From Erysipelotrichaceae bacterium (GTDB lineage: Bacteria; Bacillota_I; Bacilli_A; Erysipelotrichales; Erysipelotrichaceae), in NCBI GenBank assembly GCA_017473335.1, contig JAFULN010000014.1, positions 1-64,000 on the forward strand: a DNA stretch of 64,000 bases, read 5' to 3'. The translations under genes were made by a program, and so were the position numbers. How positions within the stretch are numbered: the stretch's first letter is position 1; each line of letters opens with the position of its first letter. This document shows, in pieces, positions 48,259-57,173 of this stretch. The notes beneath the pieces are model-generated. The model was not told where the DNA came from and ran no database searches. It was given only the letters and a program-made list of their open reading frames with translations.

Positions 48259-50334
48259 TTAGATGGATTCTAATTTGCAACCAACAAGAAGACATCTGGA
48301 ATTCTCATCACACACAACGCCGAAAGCTCCCTTTTTCATTTCTGTGAGGGATAGTTCGGTTTCGTAATGATATGAATGATTAATTTCCACATTTATTAAA
48401 CCATTTTTCACAATGAAGTTCAATCCATTTTTCCCTAGATTCATCATTTTCTTGTCTGAAAGTAAGGATTTCTTTATTGAATTCCCATTTCTAAACACTA
48501 GACTCAATTCTTTTTCACTTATTTTTAGTCCCACATAATGACGGAAATCTTCAGCACAAATCATCAAGTCAAAAGAACCTTCAAATTCAAATTCCACTTC
48601 GCCCTTAACGATTTGTGCGCGCACATCCGAAAACATCACACTGTCATTTTTCACTTCTAACCCTTTATCCGTAATAACGGCACGATTGTTCATTGTCGTA
48701 CATTGACGCACTTCCTTCCATGGAAGCTCTCCAAAGTCCAATCCCCAGTCTTCCATGCACTGATTCTTCCATACAATCTCCATATCAAACACATGATCCG
48801 TACTTACTTCATGAATCAAGAAAACATCATGCATAATTCTTTCTTCATAGTGCAGTCTTAATCCATATTCACTCAATAAAACATCTTTTGGACAATCAAT
48901 CTTCCACTGATGTCTTTCCTTATCCTGTCCAACAGTAAACCATTCTCCTGTGTACACATTATGATCTACATCCTGTACATAAATCTGAAATTTTATCTTT
49001 ACTGCATTTGGATTGCTTAACACAAAAGCAATTGTTTCACCAGGATAAAGTCTTGGCGACATGCTTGGCTGATAGCGTGCATCATAGACTTCAGACGGTA
49101 CAAAATAGCTCTTTTTGTAGATTTTTCCATATTTCCCAGGAAATCCTTGAGCTACAATGCACTTCAGATTTCCTCCATCACACTTCAGCTGAACTGAACT
49201 ATAACGCTCTTCTTTCGTCTGAAATCCCTGCGTTCCATAGTCCAGATCAAAGAATGATATTGTTTCTTTCGCATCTAAAATACGCTGATATTTCTCATCA
49301 ATCTCAATATCATTCAGTTTTGCTGCAAGTGATGTAAAATACAAAGCCGTTTCACTTACCGTATCCAAATTTTTAGAACCAATAGAACTGCTGGAAATCA
49401 ATAAATCCTGAATCGGTGTAATCCAATGTTCTTCAATTCCAGCTATACCAACAAGCGCCCCCATGATGGATCCCACATTGCCGCAGGTACAATCCGTATC
49501 CCAGCCACACTCACAAAGCATCGTCAGTGTCTTAGAATAATCATTTTCACCATAAATCATGGACATGATCATAATCGCAGTATTCGGTATGATGTGACAA
49601 ACTCCCGGATAATTCGCATAGCTGTATTTATCAAAGATAACTCTTTTGCACTCTTCCATGCTTAAACCCGAATCTTTCATCGAAAGCACATCTTTCACAC
49701 AAGCGACATAATCACTTTGAGGATCCAAATACGTCAGTGCTTTTTCAATCACAATTCTTGCATCTGTTTCATTAAAAGCTAACGCGATGCAGGCAGCCAC
49801 AAACTTACCACCTTCAATACCATCACCATCATGAGTTACAGAACTCATCTTCGCAGCTAAATCACAGGCAATTTCAGGATTTCCAGCACTAACATACCCC
49901 CAGCAATCAGAAAAAATCTGTCCACCAATCTGTTCAGCCATCGTCTTGCCATTGACTTCCATTCTTCCTGATGCAGGCGCAGTAATTCCTTTCAACAAGT
50001 TATGATAAGCCGTATCTTCTGTCGATACACCAATACCTCCCCACCAGAAAAAGCCATGGCCATGAGATGCTACACTCAACAGTGTTTCTCCCATCTGCTC
50101 AGCACTCACATCTTTGCCATATCGCTCTAATGCTTTCACAAAAAACAAAGGACCATTGGCATCATCATCCGAGGCAAATACACCATAATCCACAGGATAC
50201 CCTTTTAAATGTCCATAGGTCTTTCTGATATCCTCAAATGTCCAGTTTTCGACCGGTGCCCCAAGTCGAATCCCTATCAATTTTCCAAGCCAGGCAGCAT
50301 ACACCTGATTCAATAACACTTCAAACTTTGTCAT
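48259..50334 (-). CDS. ADP-ribosylglycohydrolase-family protein with C-terminal beta domain
   Basis: About 691 residues. Residues 1-330 are an ADP-ribosyl-GH fold. The metal-binding motifs are VFASDDDANG near residue 60, THDGDGIEGG near residue 175 and the hallmark GWDTDCTCGNVGSIMGALVG near 285. Family members hydrolyse ADP-ribose from proteins, small molecules or nucleoside derivatives. The C-terminal 300 residues look like one or two beta-sandwich domains. The start follows GAGGTGAAACAC. First gene of the nucleoside ABC/nucleoside hydrolase operon, so it may process an ADP-ribosyl or ribosyl compound. No signal peptide, so it is cytoplasmic. Confidence 0.85.
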   Translation of the reverse strand: MTKFEVLLNQVYAAWLGKLIGIRLGAPVENWTFEDIRKTYGHLKGYPVDYGVFASDDDANGPLFFVKALERYGKDVSAEQMGETLLSVASHGHGFFWWGGIGVSTEDTAYHNLLKGITAPASGRMEVNGKTMAEQIGGQIFSDCWGYVSAGNPEIACDLAAKMSSVTHDGDGIEGGKFVAACIALAFNETDARIVIEKALTYLDPQSDYVACVKDVLSMKDSGLSMEECKRVIFDKYSYANYPGVCHIIPNTAIMIMSMIYGENDYSKTLTMLCECGWDTDCTCGNVGSIMGALVGIAGIEEHWITPIQDLLISSSSIGSKNLDTVSETALYFTSLAAKLNDIEIDEKYQRILDAKETISFFDLDYGTQGFQTKEERYSSVQLKCDGGNLKCIVAQGFPGKYGKIYKKSYFVPSEVYDARYQPSMSPRLYPGETIAFVLSNPNAVKIKFQIYVQDVDHNVYTGEWFTVGQDKERHQWKIDCPKDVLLSEYGLRLHYEERIMHDVFLIHEVSTDHVFDMEIVWKNQCMEDWGLDFGELPWKEVRQCTTMNNRAVITDKGLEVKNDSVMFSDVRAQIVKGEVEFEFEGSFDLMICAEDFRHYVGLKISEKELSLVFRNGNSIKKSLLSDKKMMNLGKNGLNFIVKNGLINVEINHSYHYETELSLTEMKKGAFGVVCDENSRCLLVGCKLESI

Positions 50335-50359
50335 GTGTTTCACCTCATATCTGTACGAT

Positions 50360-50389
50360 ACCATAAAATCATCATACAAACCATATCAA
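50360..50389 (-). promoter_or_regulatory. promoter of the nucleoside uptake operon
   Basis: -35 TTGATA (50384-50389), 18-base spacer, -10 TATGGT (50360-50365). Confidence 0.5.
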
Positions 50390-50391
50390 CC

Positions 50392-50423
50392 CATCAAAAA
50401 GAACTGGTTTTACCCAGTTCTTT
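50392..50423 (-). terminator. terminator of the YjiH-MBL unit
   Basis: AAAGAACTGG/CCAGTTCTTT 10-bp stem with a 6-base loop, then TTGATG on the minus strand. Confidence 0.82.
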
Positions 50424-50427
50424 CGAT

Positions 50428-51228
50428 CTATTCTTCAAGTACAATCGTTAATCCAGCACCAGCTTCTTCAATCTTTAAATATTTAGACATTTCAATTTTA
50501 GATGCTAGATTAACACAATGAGTCGGAATCAAACGCTTAATCTCAAAGTTCTTTAGTGTCTCAATCGTTTTTATCAGCCTCTCATTCTTTTCTAAAAGAT
50601 GAAAACCACCAATGACTCCCGCAATCTTATCACATCCACATACTTTTATCGCATGCTGAATGATGCTGCAGATTCCTGAATGTGAACATCCAGTAAGAAT
50701 CCATAGTCCTGTTTTTGTCTTCAGCACAAGTGCACTATCTTCTTTCACTAGATCATCTTCCCATTCATCTTTGAGTTTCTTTCCAATAGGAATTCTTTTT
50801 TCAAATGTATAGCTCGTTGGAATTTCACCTAAGAAACATAAATTCTCTGTAATCCAATAAGGCTGTTTCGTAAGGCTTAGTGCAAACTTTTCATTCAATT
50901 CACTCTCACTCAAAGGACATCCTATATCTAGCTGTTCATACACTGTTTTTCCAATACAGTCCGGATGACAAATCAGCGGAATTCTTTTCCCACTCCAAAA
51001 CTGCACACCTCCAGTATGATCATTGTGACCATGTGAGAGTACTGCATAATCTATCTGATTGATATCAAAGCCCAATATTTCTGCATTTTTAAAAGTCACA
51101 TCTGAATATCCAAAATCAAACAGAACTTTCTTCTCATCTGTTTCAATAAGAAAACTCAATGCAGGTTCACCCAACAAATACTGATCAATAAATGTATTGT
51201 TGTCACAAAGAATCGTCAGTTTTTTCAT
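50428..51228 (-). CDS. MBL-fold metallohydrolase
   Basis: 266 residues. The metallo-beta-lactamase motif HGHNDHTGG, ILTGCSHSGICS and the C-terminal PTHC are present in the order seen in the subfamily annotated as 7,8-dihydropterin-6-methyl-4-(beta-D-ribofuranosyl)-aminobenzene-5'-phosphate synthase-like. The substrate is not established. RBS AGGAGAGTTT; eight bases after the YjiH gene, thus co-transcribed with it. Confidence 0.85.
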   Translation of the reverse strand: MKKLTILCDNNTFIDQYLLGEPALSFLIETDEKKVLFDFGYSDVTFKNAEILGFDINQIDYAVLSHGHNDHTGGVQFWSGKRIPLICHPDCIGKTVYEQLDIGCPLSESELNEKFALSLTKQPYWITENLCFLGEIPTSYTFEKRIPIGKKLKDEWEDDLVKEDSALVLKTKTGLWILTGCSHSGICSIIQHAIKVCGCDKIAGVIGGFHLLEKNERLIKTIETLKNFEIKRLIPTHCVNLASKIEMSKYLKIEEAGAGLTIVLEE

Positions 51229-51236
51229 AAACTCTC

Positions 51237-52574
51237 CTAAAATAACAGATGTGCAAACAAGGCGATGACAGGAAGAGTCACAATCGTACGTTCCAAAAAG
51301 ATGATAAATAAATCCTTCAAAGAGACAGGGATTTTACTTCCCATAATAATACTTCCAATTTCAGACATGTAAATCAGCTGAGTTACACTTGTTGCCGCAA
51401 CCACAAAACGAGTAAGTTCACTTTCAATGGAGCTTGCAATCACACTTGGCAAAAACATATCCGCAAATCCAACAATGATTGTCTGGCTTGCCAGTTCTGC
51501 TTCAGGAATCATCAATAATTTATATAGTGGAATAAACGGCATCCCTAAAATTTGAAAGACTGGCGTATATTCTGCAACAATCAGGGCAATTGTTCCCATA
51601 GCCAAGATAACAGGCAATGTTCCAAACCACATTTCCGCCACATTCTCAACACCTTCTACAAGAAATTCTAGTACATTTGGCGCTTTTCCACCTTTTTCCA
51701 GTGCAAGCTCAAGCCCATAACTCAATGCAGTCTTTCCATCTGGAATATCTTCTCGATGTGATACTTCTGTGTAATACGTATCAGGCACTTTAGACAAAGG
51801 AGGCAGCTTTGGTACAATCACTGCAGCCACAATCCCAGATAAAGAAACAATCAGATAAAACGGTATAAACATATGTTCCAGATTTACTTCGCTAATCACA
51901 ACCAGTGCAAAAGTAATACTGACAGCCGAAAAAGTTGTCGCAATCACAGTTGCCTCACGCTTAGAATAAAAACCTTCTTCATACTGCTTACTGGTAAGAA
52001 GTACACCAATCGAGCCATCCCCCAGCCATGATGCTACACAATCTAATGCACTTCTTCCAGGAAGATTAAAGATTGGACGCATCACCTTAATCAACAAGGC
52101 TCCAAAGAAATCCAGCAGACCATAGTTCAACAATAACGCCAGCAATATTCCTGCCAAAAGAAATACACAAACTAAAATCGGAAGCAAATCCACCATGACT
52201 AGTCCACCTGTTAACTCACCAATGATAATTTCAGGCCCTATACCAAAATAAATCATGTTCACAAACACAAAACCAGTCATTCTTACCCAAAACCAGAACC
52301 CTTTGATATTAAACAAATGATCCATCTTTTCATTCTTTTTCAACAGTCCAATCCCTATAAAACGATGCATCAGTGTTAACACAGCACTTAATGAAATCAG
52401 TGCCCAAATGATGGTAAAAACAGCATTTCCCATCACATCTAAAAGCCCGTGCGCCATCACAGCCACAGGAATTGTCATCGTCCCGTCCTGATTGATAGGT
52501 GTCACAAACAGAAACAAACCAATCAAAGAAGGAATCAAAAATTGATAAAATCGTTTTTCTTTTAATAAATGCAT
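51237..52574 (-). CDS. YjiH-family nucleoside-recognition (Gate) membrane protein
   Basis: 445 residues with about ten membrane helices. The Gate-type segments VASWLGDGSIGVLLTSKQYEEGF and ADMFLPSVIAS fit YjiH/SpmA-like nucleoside-recognition proteins. Role is probably transport of a nucleoside-like or other small solute, unproven. RBS GAGGTTAATTTT; -10 TATAAT at 52593-52598. First of two genes with the MBL hydrolase; it sits just upstream of the nucleoside operon, which suits a nucleoside-related theme. Confidence 0.82.
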   Translation of the reverse strand: MHLLKEKRFYQFLIPSLIGLFLFVTPINQDGTMTIPVAVMAHGLLDVMGNAVFTIIWALISLSAVLTLMHRFIGIGLLKKNEKMDHLFNIKGFWFWVRMTGFVFVNMIYFGIGPEIIIGELTGGLVMVDLLPILVCVFLLAGILLALLLNYGLLDFFGALLIKVMRPIFNLPGRSALDCVASWLGDGSIGVLLTSKQYEEGFYSKREATVIATTFSAVSITFALVVISEVNLEHMFIPFYLIVSLSGIVAAVIVPKLPPLSKVPDTYYTEVSHREDIPDGKTALSYGLELALEKGGKAPNVLEFLVEGVENVAEMWFGTLPVILAMGTIALIVAEYTPVFQILGMPFIPLYKLLMIPEAELASQTIIVGFADMFLPSVIASSIESELTRFVVAATSVTQLIYMSEIGSIIMGSKIPVSLKDLFIIFLERTIVTLPVIALFAHLLF

Positions 52575-52608
52575 AAAATTAACCTCAACAGGATTATACC
52601 ATAGCCAC

Positions 52609-52635
52609 CATAGAAAAGGACGGATTTACCGTCCT
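52609..52635 (-). terminator. terminator of the SNF2 helicase gene
   Basis: AGGACGG/CCGTCCT 7-bp stem with a 5-base loop and TTTCTA on the minus strand, overlapping the stop codon. Confidence 0.82.
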
Positions 52636-55600
52636 AGATTTCAAATAATTTCATTAAATCCTCTGTACTCATCTTAGAAAGTGATCCTTCATTGTTTTCC
52701 ACAAACAAATCAGCTAAATCTTTCTTTTTCTTCTGAAGTTCTGTCATCCTTTCTTCTACACTGTCTTTCATAATCAGTTTAAAGACTTGTACACGATTGT
52801 TCTGACCAATGCGATAGGCTCTATCTGTAGCCTGATTCTCTGCAGACAGATTCCACCATGGGTCATAGTGAATTACCGCTTCAGCAGCCGTTAAATTGAG
52901 TCCTGTTCCCCCCGCCTTCAATGAAATCAAGAATACATCTACATCCCCAGATTGAAATCTTTGAACATAGCTTCTACGATCATCTTTCGATGTACTTCCC
53001 GTTAATTTCAATACATTCAAATGACGACGCTTGCATTCTTCTTCAATCAAATCAAGAACACTTGTAAAACTCGAAAACAACAACGTCTTCTTTTGTGAAC
53101 TGCGAAGTGTTTCCAACAGTTCCATACATCCTTCAAGCTTTGAACTAGGATGATTCACATTTTCATAAAGTACTCTAGGTTCTGCACAAATCTGTCGAAG
53201 TCTAGTCAGCATTGCCAAAATCGCAATCTTATCCACCTGTTCCATCTGGAGCGCAGACTGAAGCTTTTGGTTTACCTGTGAAAGATTTGCCAGATATAAG
53301 CGCTTCTCTTCTTCGCTGAAATCCAATACAAGTGTATTTTCAATCTTATCTGGAAGTTCCTTTAAGACTTCTTTTTTTGTTCTTCTTAAAATAAACGGCT
53401 CAATCATCTGTTTCAGTCTTTTTGATTTCTCTTCATCATTCTCACGTATGATTCCTTTTTCAAAATGAGTCTGAAAATAATGATAGTTATACAAATAATC
53501 CGGCATCAAAAAATCAAAGATGGACCATAATTCAGCAAGTGAATTTTCAATCGGTGTACCTGTCAAAGCGAAACGCTGTTTCGCTTTCAAACGCTTCACT
53601 GACAATGCATTCTTTGTCTTCTGATTTTTAATATACTGTGCTTCATCCAAAATCACGGTTTCAAACTCAAATTTCTCCAGCTCATCAATATCTCTTCTCA
53701 GATAATCATATGAAGTTACCGCAATATCACATCCATGAATCTGTGTCATCAGATAACCTCTTGCTGCAGCGCTGCCATAAATCGCAACACAGTTCAAATC
53801 AGGTGCAAACTTCTCAATTTCATCCTGCCAGTTCAATATCAAAGAACTTGGACACACTACCAAATTAGGTTTCTTATTTTGACTTTCTAACAAAGCAATC
53901 ATCTGAAGTGTTTTCCCCAGCCCCATATCATCCGCTAAGATTCCGCCAAAGCCAAGAGTTCCCAGTGTATTCATCCACTGTATTCCTGTCTTTTGATAAT
54001 CTCTTAAAATAGACTCATATCGCTCAGGCAGCTCTATAGATGTCTGTGCTGCGTTTTTAAATCGTTCAATCAGTTCACTAAATTTTTCTGATCTGCGCAT
54101 CACCACATGCTTTGTTTCATCTGCCGTACGATTTAATGCCACCGCACGATACAGATTCATCTGAGCAGTACCATCCTTAAACTGTGATGTACTTACATTG
54201 TACTGTTCCATTACATGATCCAGTTCAGCCAGTTCTTCCGATTCCAATGACAAAAGCTGACCATTCTTTAAACGATGAAATTTACGCTTTCTGCGATACG
54301 CCTTCAATACATCCATCAGTTCAGAAGCAGGAATCTCATTTGAATATACATTCAATTCCAGCAAGTTATGCTCAACACCAATCCCAACAGTAATGCCATA
54401 ACTGCGAGAAGTCCCCATATTGCGCAAAGCAGTCGAAACATACACATCACATTCATTTTGAATCACAGGAAGTACTTCCTTTAAAAAGGTATAGGTCTTT
54501 TCAGCTGTTTCATCAAAATAAACGATTCCTTTATCAGGATCCACTTCTTCTCCATAAGTAATCAAAGCACGTACAATACGTTCTGTCGTTAGTGAATACG
54601 GTGTATTATCTAGTGCATACTTACGTGTACCATCTTCATAGACACATTCTAAAATAAAGTAGATTTTTCCGCGTGAATCTACATCTCCATACAATACACG
54701 ATTGGCTTCCAGTTCAGCAAGATCATCAAACTGATACCCCTGCCAAAGAACTTCTTCTTTTACTTCTTCATAGACATAACGATAAAAATCCAGTACATCT
54801 TTCTTCTCTAATACAATCTGACCATTCTTCTTAAGTGCTTTCATCAGATTGAGTAAAACGTTTGGATTTTCTCCCTCTTTTTTAATCAGCTGATTTTTTG
54901 CAGCATCCAAGCGATACAAAGCATTATTGCCGCAATAAAAGTTTTCACTTTCCAAAGTTACAATGATTTCATCTTCATCCTTTTCACAATACATTTCAGG
55001 ATAAAAAGCACTTTCTGTACATGTAAATCCACAATGCTGCAAATCCATCTGTGAGAATGTCTCATACACTAAATCAAGAATCTCATTGCTTATGTGTACT
55101 TCTCTTTGAAGCCCATAATAACTGTATCCACCCATCTCCTTCAATGTACGAAAGAAACGAATGATTTCACAAGAAGCTTCATCAAAGGCATCCATTGCAT
55201 GGACAAACTCACAAGTCTTCCCATATTTCACTTTGTCTTTTGATGAAACATGCACTAAAAACTCACTGATATTTTTAATAACATACAGTTTTTCAGCCCC
55301 AACTTTAAACGTTAATGTGCATCCACGATAGCGATCTATGTTCATCTCTGCATAAATGCGATACTTTATCAGATTCAATTGGGCATCTGTTTCACGCACA
55401 AAGTTATCCACAACATCACTCATAAATACGCGTGTTGCCTGACGTGCAGAGTCGCGTTTTCTACGACGCTCCATCAGCGCAAGCTTACGTTCAAGTTCTT
55501 CCTGAATTTTTTGTTTTTCTTCCTGATAATGATATGGGAAGTGCTCTGGCTGTACTTCATCAATCAGCATCATCACTGCACCAATATGCGCACACGCACT

Positions 55601-55843
55601 CATACGGTCACACCAGATGCATTCACAGCCATAATTCAATACTCTTCCTTCAGGACTAATCAACATCTCACACTTTTCAATCTTGTTGTAAACACGCAAA
55701 GAAGCCTTTACAACATAATTCAGATTATCATCCAATGTAATCCACATATCATCAATCACATCCATCTGCGCATAGCGCTTTGTCAAAGAATAGTTGCGAT
55801 AGCTAGATACAACATTACGAATCTCATTTTCTCTTAATTTCAT
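52634..55843 (-). CDS. SWIM-domain SNF2 family helicase
   Basis: 1069 residues. The N-terminus carries a SWIM zinc finger (CECIWCDRMSACAH, near residue 75). A long middle region of unknown fold follows, then the SNF2 ATPase from about residue 610: GILADDMGLGKTLQM (motif I), ILDEAQYIKN (II), RFALTGTPIENS (III), SLKAGGTGLNLT (V), and the ATPase C-terminal motif DRAYRIGQ (VI). It is an ATP-driven nucleic acid translocase, likely moving on dsDNA. RBS AAGGAGTCGATACAC. Monocistronic; common as a single gene in Firmicutes, with unclear role. Confidence 0.94.
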   Translation of the reverse strand: MKLRENEIRNVVSSYRNYSLTKRYAQMDVIDDMWITLDDNLNYVVKASLRVYNKIEKCEMLISPEGRVLNYGCECIWCDRMSACAHIGAVMMLIDEVQPEHFPYHYQEEKQKIQEELERKLALMERRRKRDSARQATRVFMSDVVDNFVRETDAQLNLIKYRIYAEMNIDRYRGCTLTFKVGAEKLYVIKNISEFLVHVSSKDKVKYGKTCEFVHAMDAFDEASCEIIRFFRTLKEMGGYSYYGLQREVHISNEILDLVYETFSQMDLQHCGFTCTESAFYPEMYCEKDEDEIIVTLESENFYCGNNALYRLDAAKNQLIKKEGENPNVLLNLMKALKKNGQIVLEKKDVLDFYRYVYEEVKEEVLWQGYQFDDLAELEANRVLYGDVDSRGKIYFILECVYEDGTRKYALDNTPYSLTTERIVRALITYGEEVDPDKGIVYFDETAEKTYTFLKEVLPVIQNECDVYVSTALRNMGTSRSYGITVGIGVEHNLLELNVYSNEIPASELMDVLKAYRRKRKFHRLKNGQLLSLESEELAELDHVMEQYNVSTSQFKDGTAQMNLYRAVALNRTADETKHVVMRRSEKFSELIERFKNAAQTSIELPERYESILRDYQKTGIQWMNTLGTLGFGGILADDMGLGKTLQMIALLESQNKKPNLVVCPSSLILNWQDEIEKFAPDLNCVAIYGSAAARGYLMTQIHGCDIAVTSYDYLRRDIDELEKFEFETVILDEAQYIKNQKTKNALSVKRLKAKQRFALTGTPIENSLAELWSIFDFLMPDYLYNYHYFQTHFEKGIIRENDEEKSKRLKQMIEPFILRRTKKEVLKELPDKIENTLVLDFSEEEKRLYLANLSQVNQKLQSALQMEQVDKIAILAMLTRLRQICAEPRVLYENVNHPSSKLEGCMELLETLRSSQKKTLLFSSFTSVLDLIEEECKRRHLNVLKLTGSTSKDDRRSYVQRFQSGDVDVFLISLKAGGTGLNLTAAEAVIHYDPWWNLSAENQATDRAYRIGQNNRVQVFKLIMKDSVEERMTELQKKKKDLADLFVENNEGSLSKMSTEDLMKLFEI

Positions 55844-55872
55844 GTGTATCGACTCCTTTCAGGGTATCTTTC

Positions 55873-55901
55873 ATTGTACACCTAAATCGTGTTCACCAAA
55901 A
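55873..55901 (-). promoter_or_regulatory. promoter of the SNF2 gene
   Basis: -10 TACAAT (55873-55878), 17-base spacer, -35 TTTTGG (55896-55901), which overlaps the U-tract of the preceding terminator. Confidence 0.55.
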
Positions 55902-55928
55902 GAAAAAGCTGAAAAACAATTTCAGCTC
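55897..55928 (-). terminator. terminator of the PTS-GH1 operon
   Basis: AGCTGAAA/TTTCAGCT stem followed by TTTTCTTTT on the minus strand, just after the last gene of the eight-gene operon. Confidence 0.82.
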
Positions 55929-55929
55929 T

Positions 55930-56523
55930 TTAAATAATCTTCTTGATGAATTTAATTTTAGAAAACCAATCAATCATAACTCCGGTAAAAACCATAGAAA
56001 TCAATGTTCCTAGGCCAACAACTCCTCCTAATAGATAGCCAAACAAAGTTAGAAGCAAATCAACTATCAGACGCAGCTTCCGATAACTTATTTTTGTCAA
56101 CTCATTTACTTTATACAATAAACTATCTAATGCATTCATCCCAAATTGACAACGAATAAGAATCGATAAACCCATCGTATAAATTGTCTGACCTAGCATA
56201 AAAATCACAAAAGCACCAACTATATTAGTGTTAATATGAAGCAAAGTAAGACCTTCAAAAACAATATCTATAAAATAACCGGTTATGAGTGCAGAAATCA
56301 AAGTTCCCACCCCAAAATAATTGCGTGCTAAAAATAATGCAGATAAAATCAATGCCATATTATATAGTCTTGAAGCTTGTCCATAACTAATACCCAACAC
56401 TAAATGAAGACCATCCTGAAAAACTGTCACTGTATCTCCTCCAATGTTGGCATACAAAATCATTCCAACACCAGCTCCTATAAAGACTCCAGCTAGAACG
56501 GTCAGAAATAATCTTTTAATCAT
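55930..56523 (-). CDS. YczE/YyaS/YitT-family membrane protein
   Basis: 197 residues with five or six membrane helices. It shows GAGVGMILYANIGGDTVTVF at the start, a repeat of the NIG/NFG-DP type motif near residue 70, and CQFGMNALDSLL near 125. This follows the YczE/YitT family, whose function is unknown. RBS AAAAGGAATAGATT. Last gene of the PTS-GH1 operon, 18 bases after the CCG protein. Confidence 0.78.
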   Translation of the reverse strand: MIKRLFLTVLAGVFIGAGVGMILYANIGGDTVTVFQDGLHLVLGISYGQASRLYNMALILSALFLARNYFGVGTLISALITGYFIDIVFEGLTLLHINTNIVGAFVIFMLGQTIYTMGLSILIRCQFGMNALDSLLYKVNELTKISYRKLRLIVDLLLTLFGYLLGGVVGLGTLISMVFTGVMIDWFSKIKFIKKII

Positions 56524-56541
56524 AATCTATTCCTTTTCTTT

Positions 56542-57165
56542 TTATACATAGTTGTCATTAAACAAAAGCTGAGCTAAGTGATACACGTTAACACCATGTT
56601 GATTAAGAACTTGATAACAAGAGTTACAGTATGTAACCACTGTTTTCCCCGAATAAGCCTCAACAATAGATTGAATTCTTTCTTCTTGCAGTTTCATATC
56701 TAAGACCTCAATTCTTTCATTAAGTTTTGAGAATACTTCCGGTGCAGCTTTTAGATTTTTTTCACTTATCGGTTGCATTAGCTGATAACCACAGTAATCA
56801 TCAATCGATGATATCTTTATTATTGCGCCCATTTTGATGAGTATTTTTTCAACTGTTCTTCTATGATATTCATCAGCTTTACCACAGTGCTGGATAATAA
56901 GTGTTCGTCCTGACAAATTTGGATAAACATATTCATTATCATTCAGAATCCATTCAAAAATAGAAATAACCCGAGCACAAACATTTTCTTTTAAAATCAA
57001 GTTACAATTCGTGCATATAAATACAGCAAGATCATCTCTTTTTAAATGATGGAGACGCTCTCTGCAACACTCTAATTGAACAAAATGACTGAATTTCTTT
57101 TGGATTATATTTGATTCTTTTGGAAATAAGATTTTAAAATGACAACTCGGAAAATAGAAATTCAT
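56542..57165 (-). CDS. stand-alone CCG-domain cysteine-rich protein
   Basis: 207 residues, nine conserved-looking cysteines in two blocks like the CCG domains of HdrB/GlpC. Block 1 is PSCHF (Cys8), ECCRER (Cys33-34), ICTNC (Cys51, Cys54). Block 2 is IQHCGK, DDYCGY and TYCNSC. CCG domains bind a special [4Fe-4S] cluster or zinc and reduce or activate heterodisulfides, quinones or similar. No ferredoxin or flavin domain is attached. Lengths between Cys are shorter than in HdrB. It is in the PTS-GH1 operon between the regulator and the YczE protein, an unusual setting. Identification is by Cys pattern, moderately sure. Confidence 0.7.
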   Translation of the reverse strand: MNFYFPSCHFKILFPKESNIIQKKFSHFVQLECCRERLHHLKRDDLAVFICTNCNLILKENVCARVISIFEWILNDNEYVYPNLSGRTLIIQHCGKADEYHRRTVEKILIKMGAIIKISSIDDYCGYQLMQPISEKNLKAAPEVFSKLNERIEVLDMKLQEERIQSIVEAYSGKTVVTYCNSCYQVLNQHGVNVYHLAQLLFNDNYV

Positions 57166-57173
57166 AAAGTACC

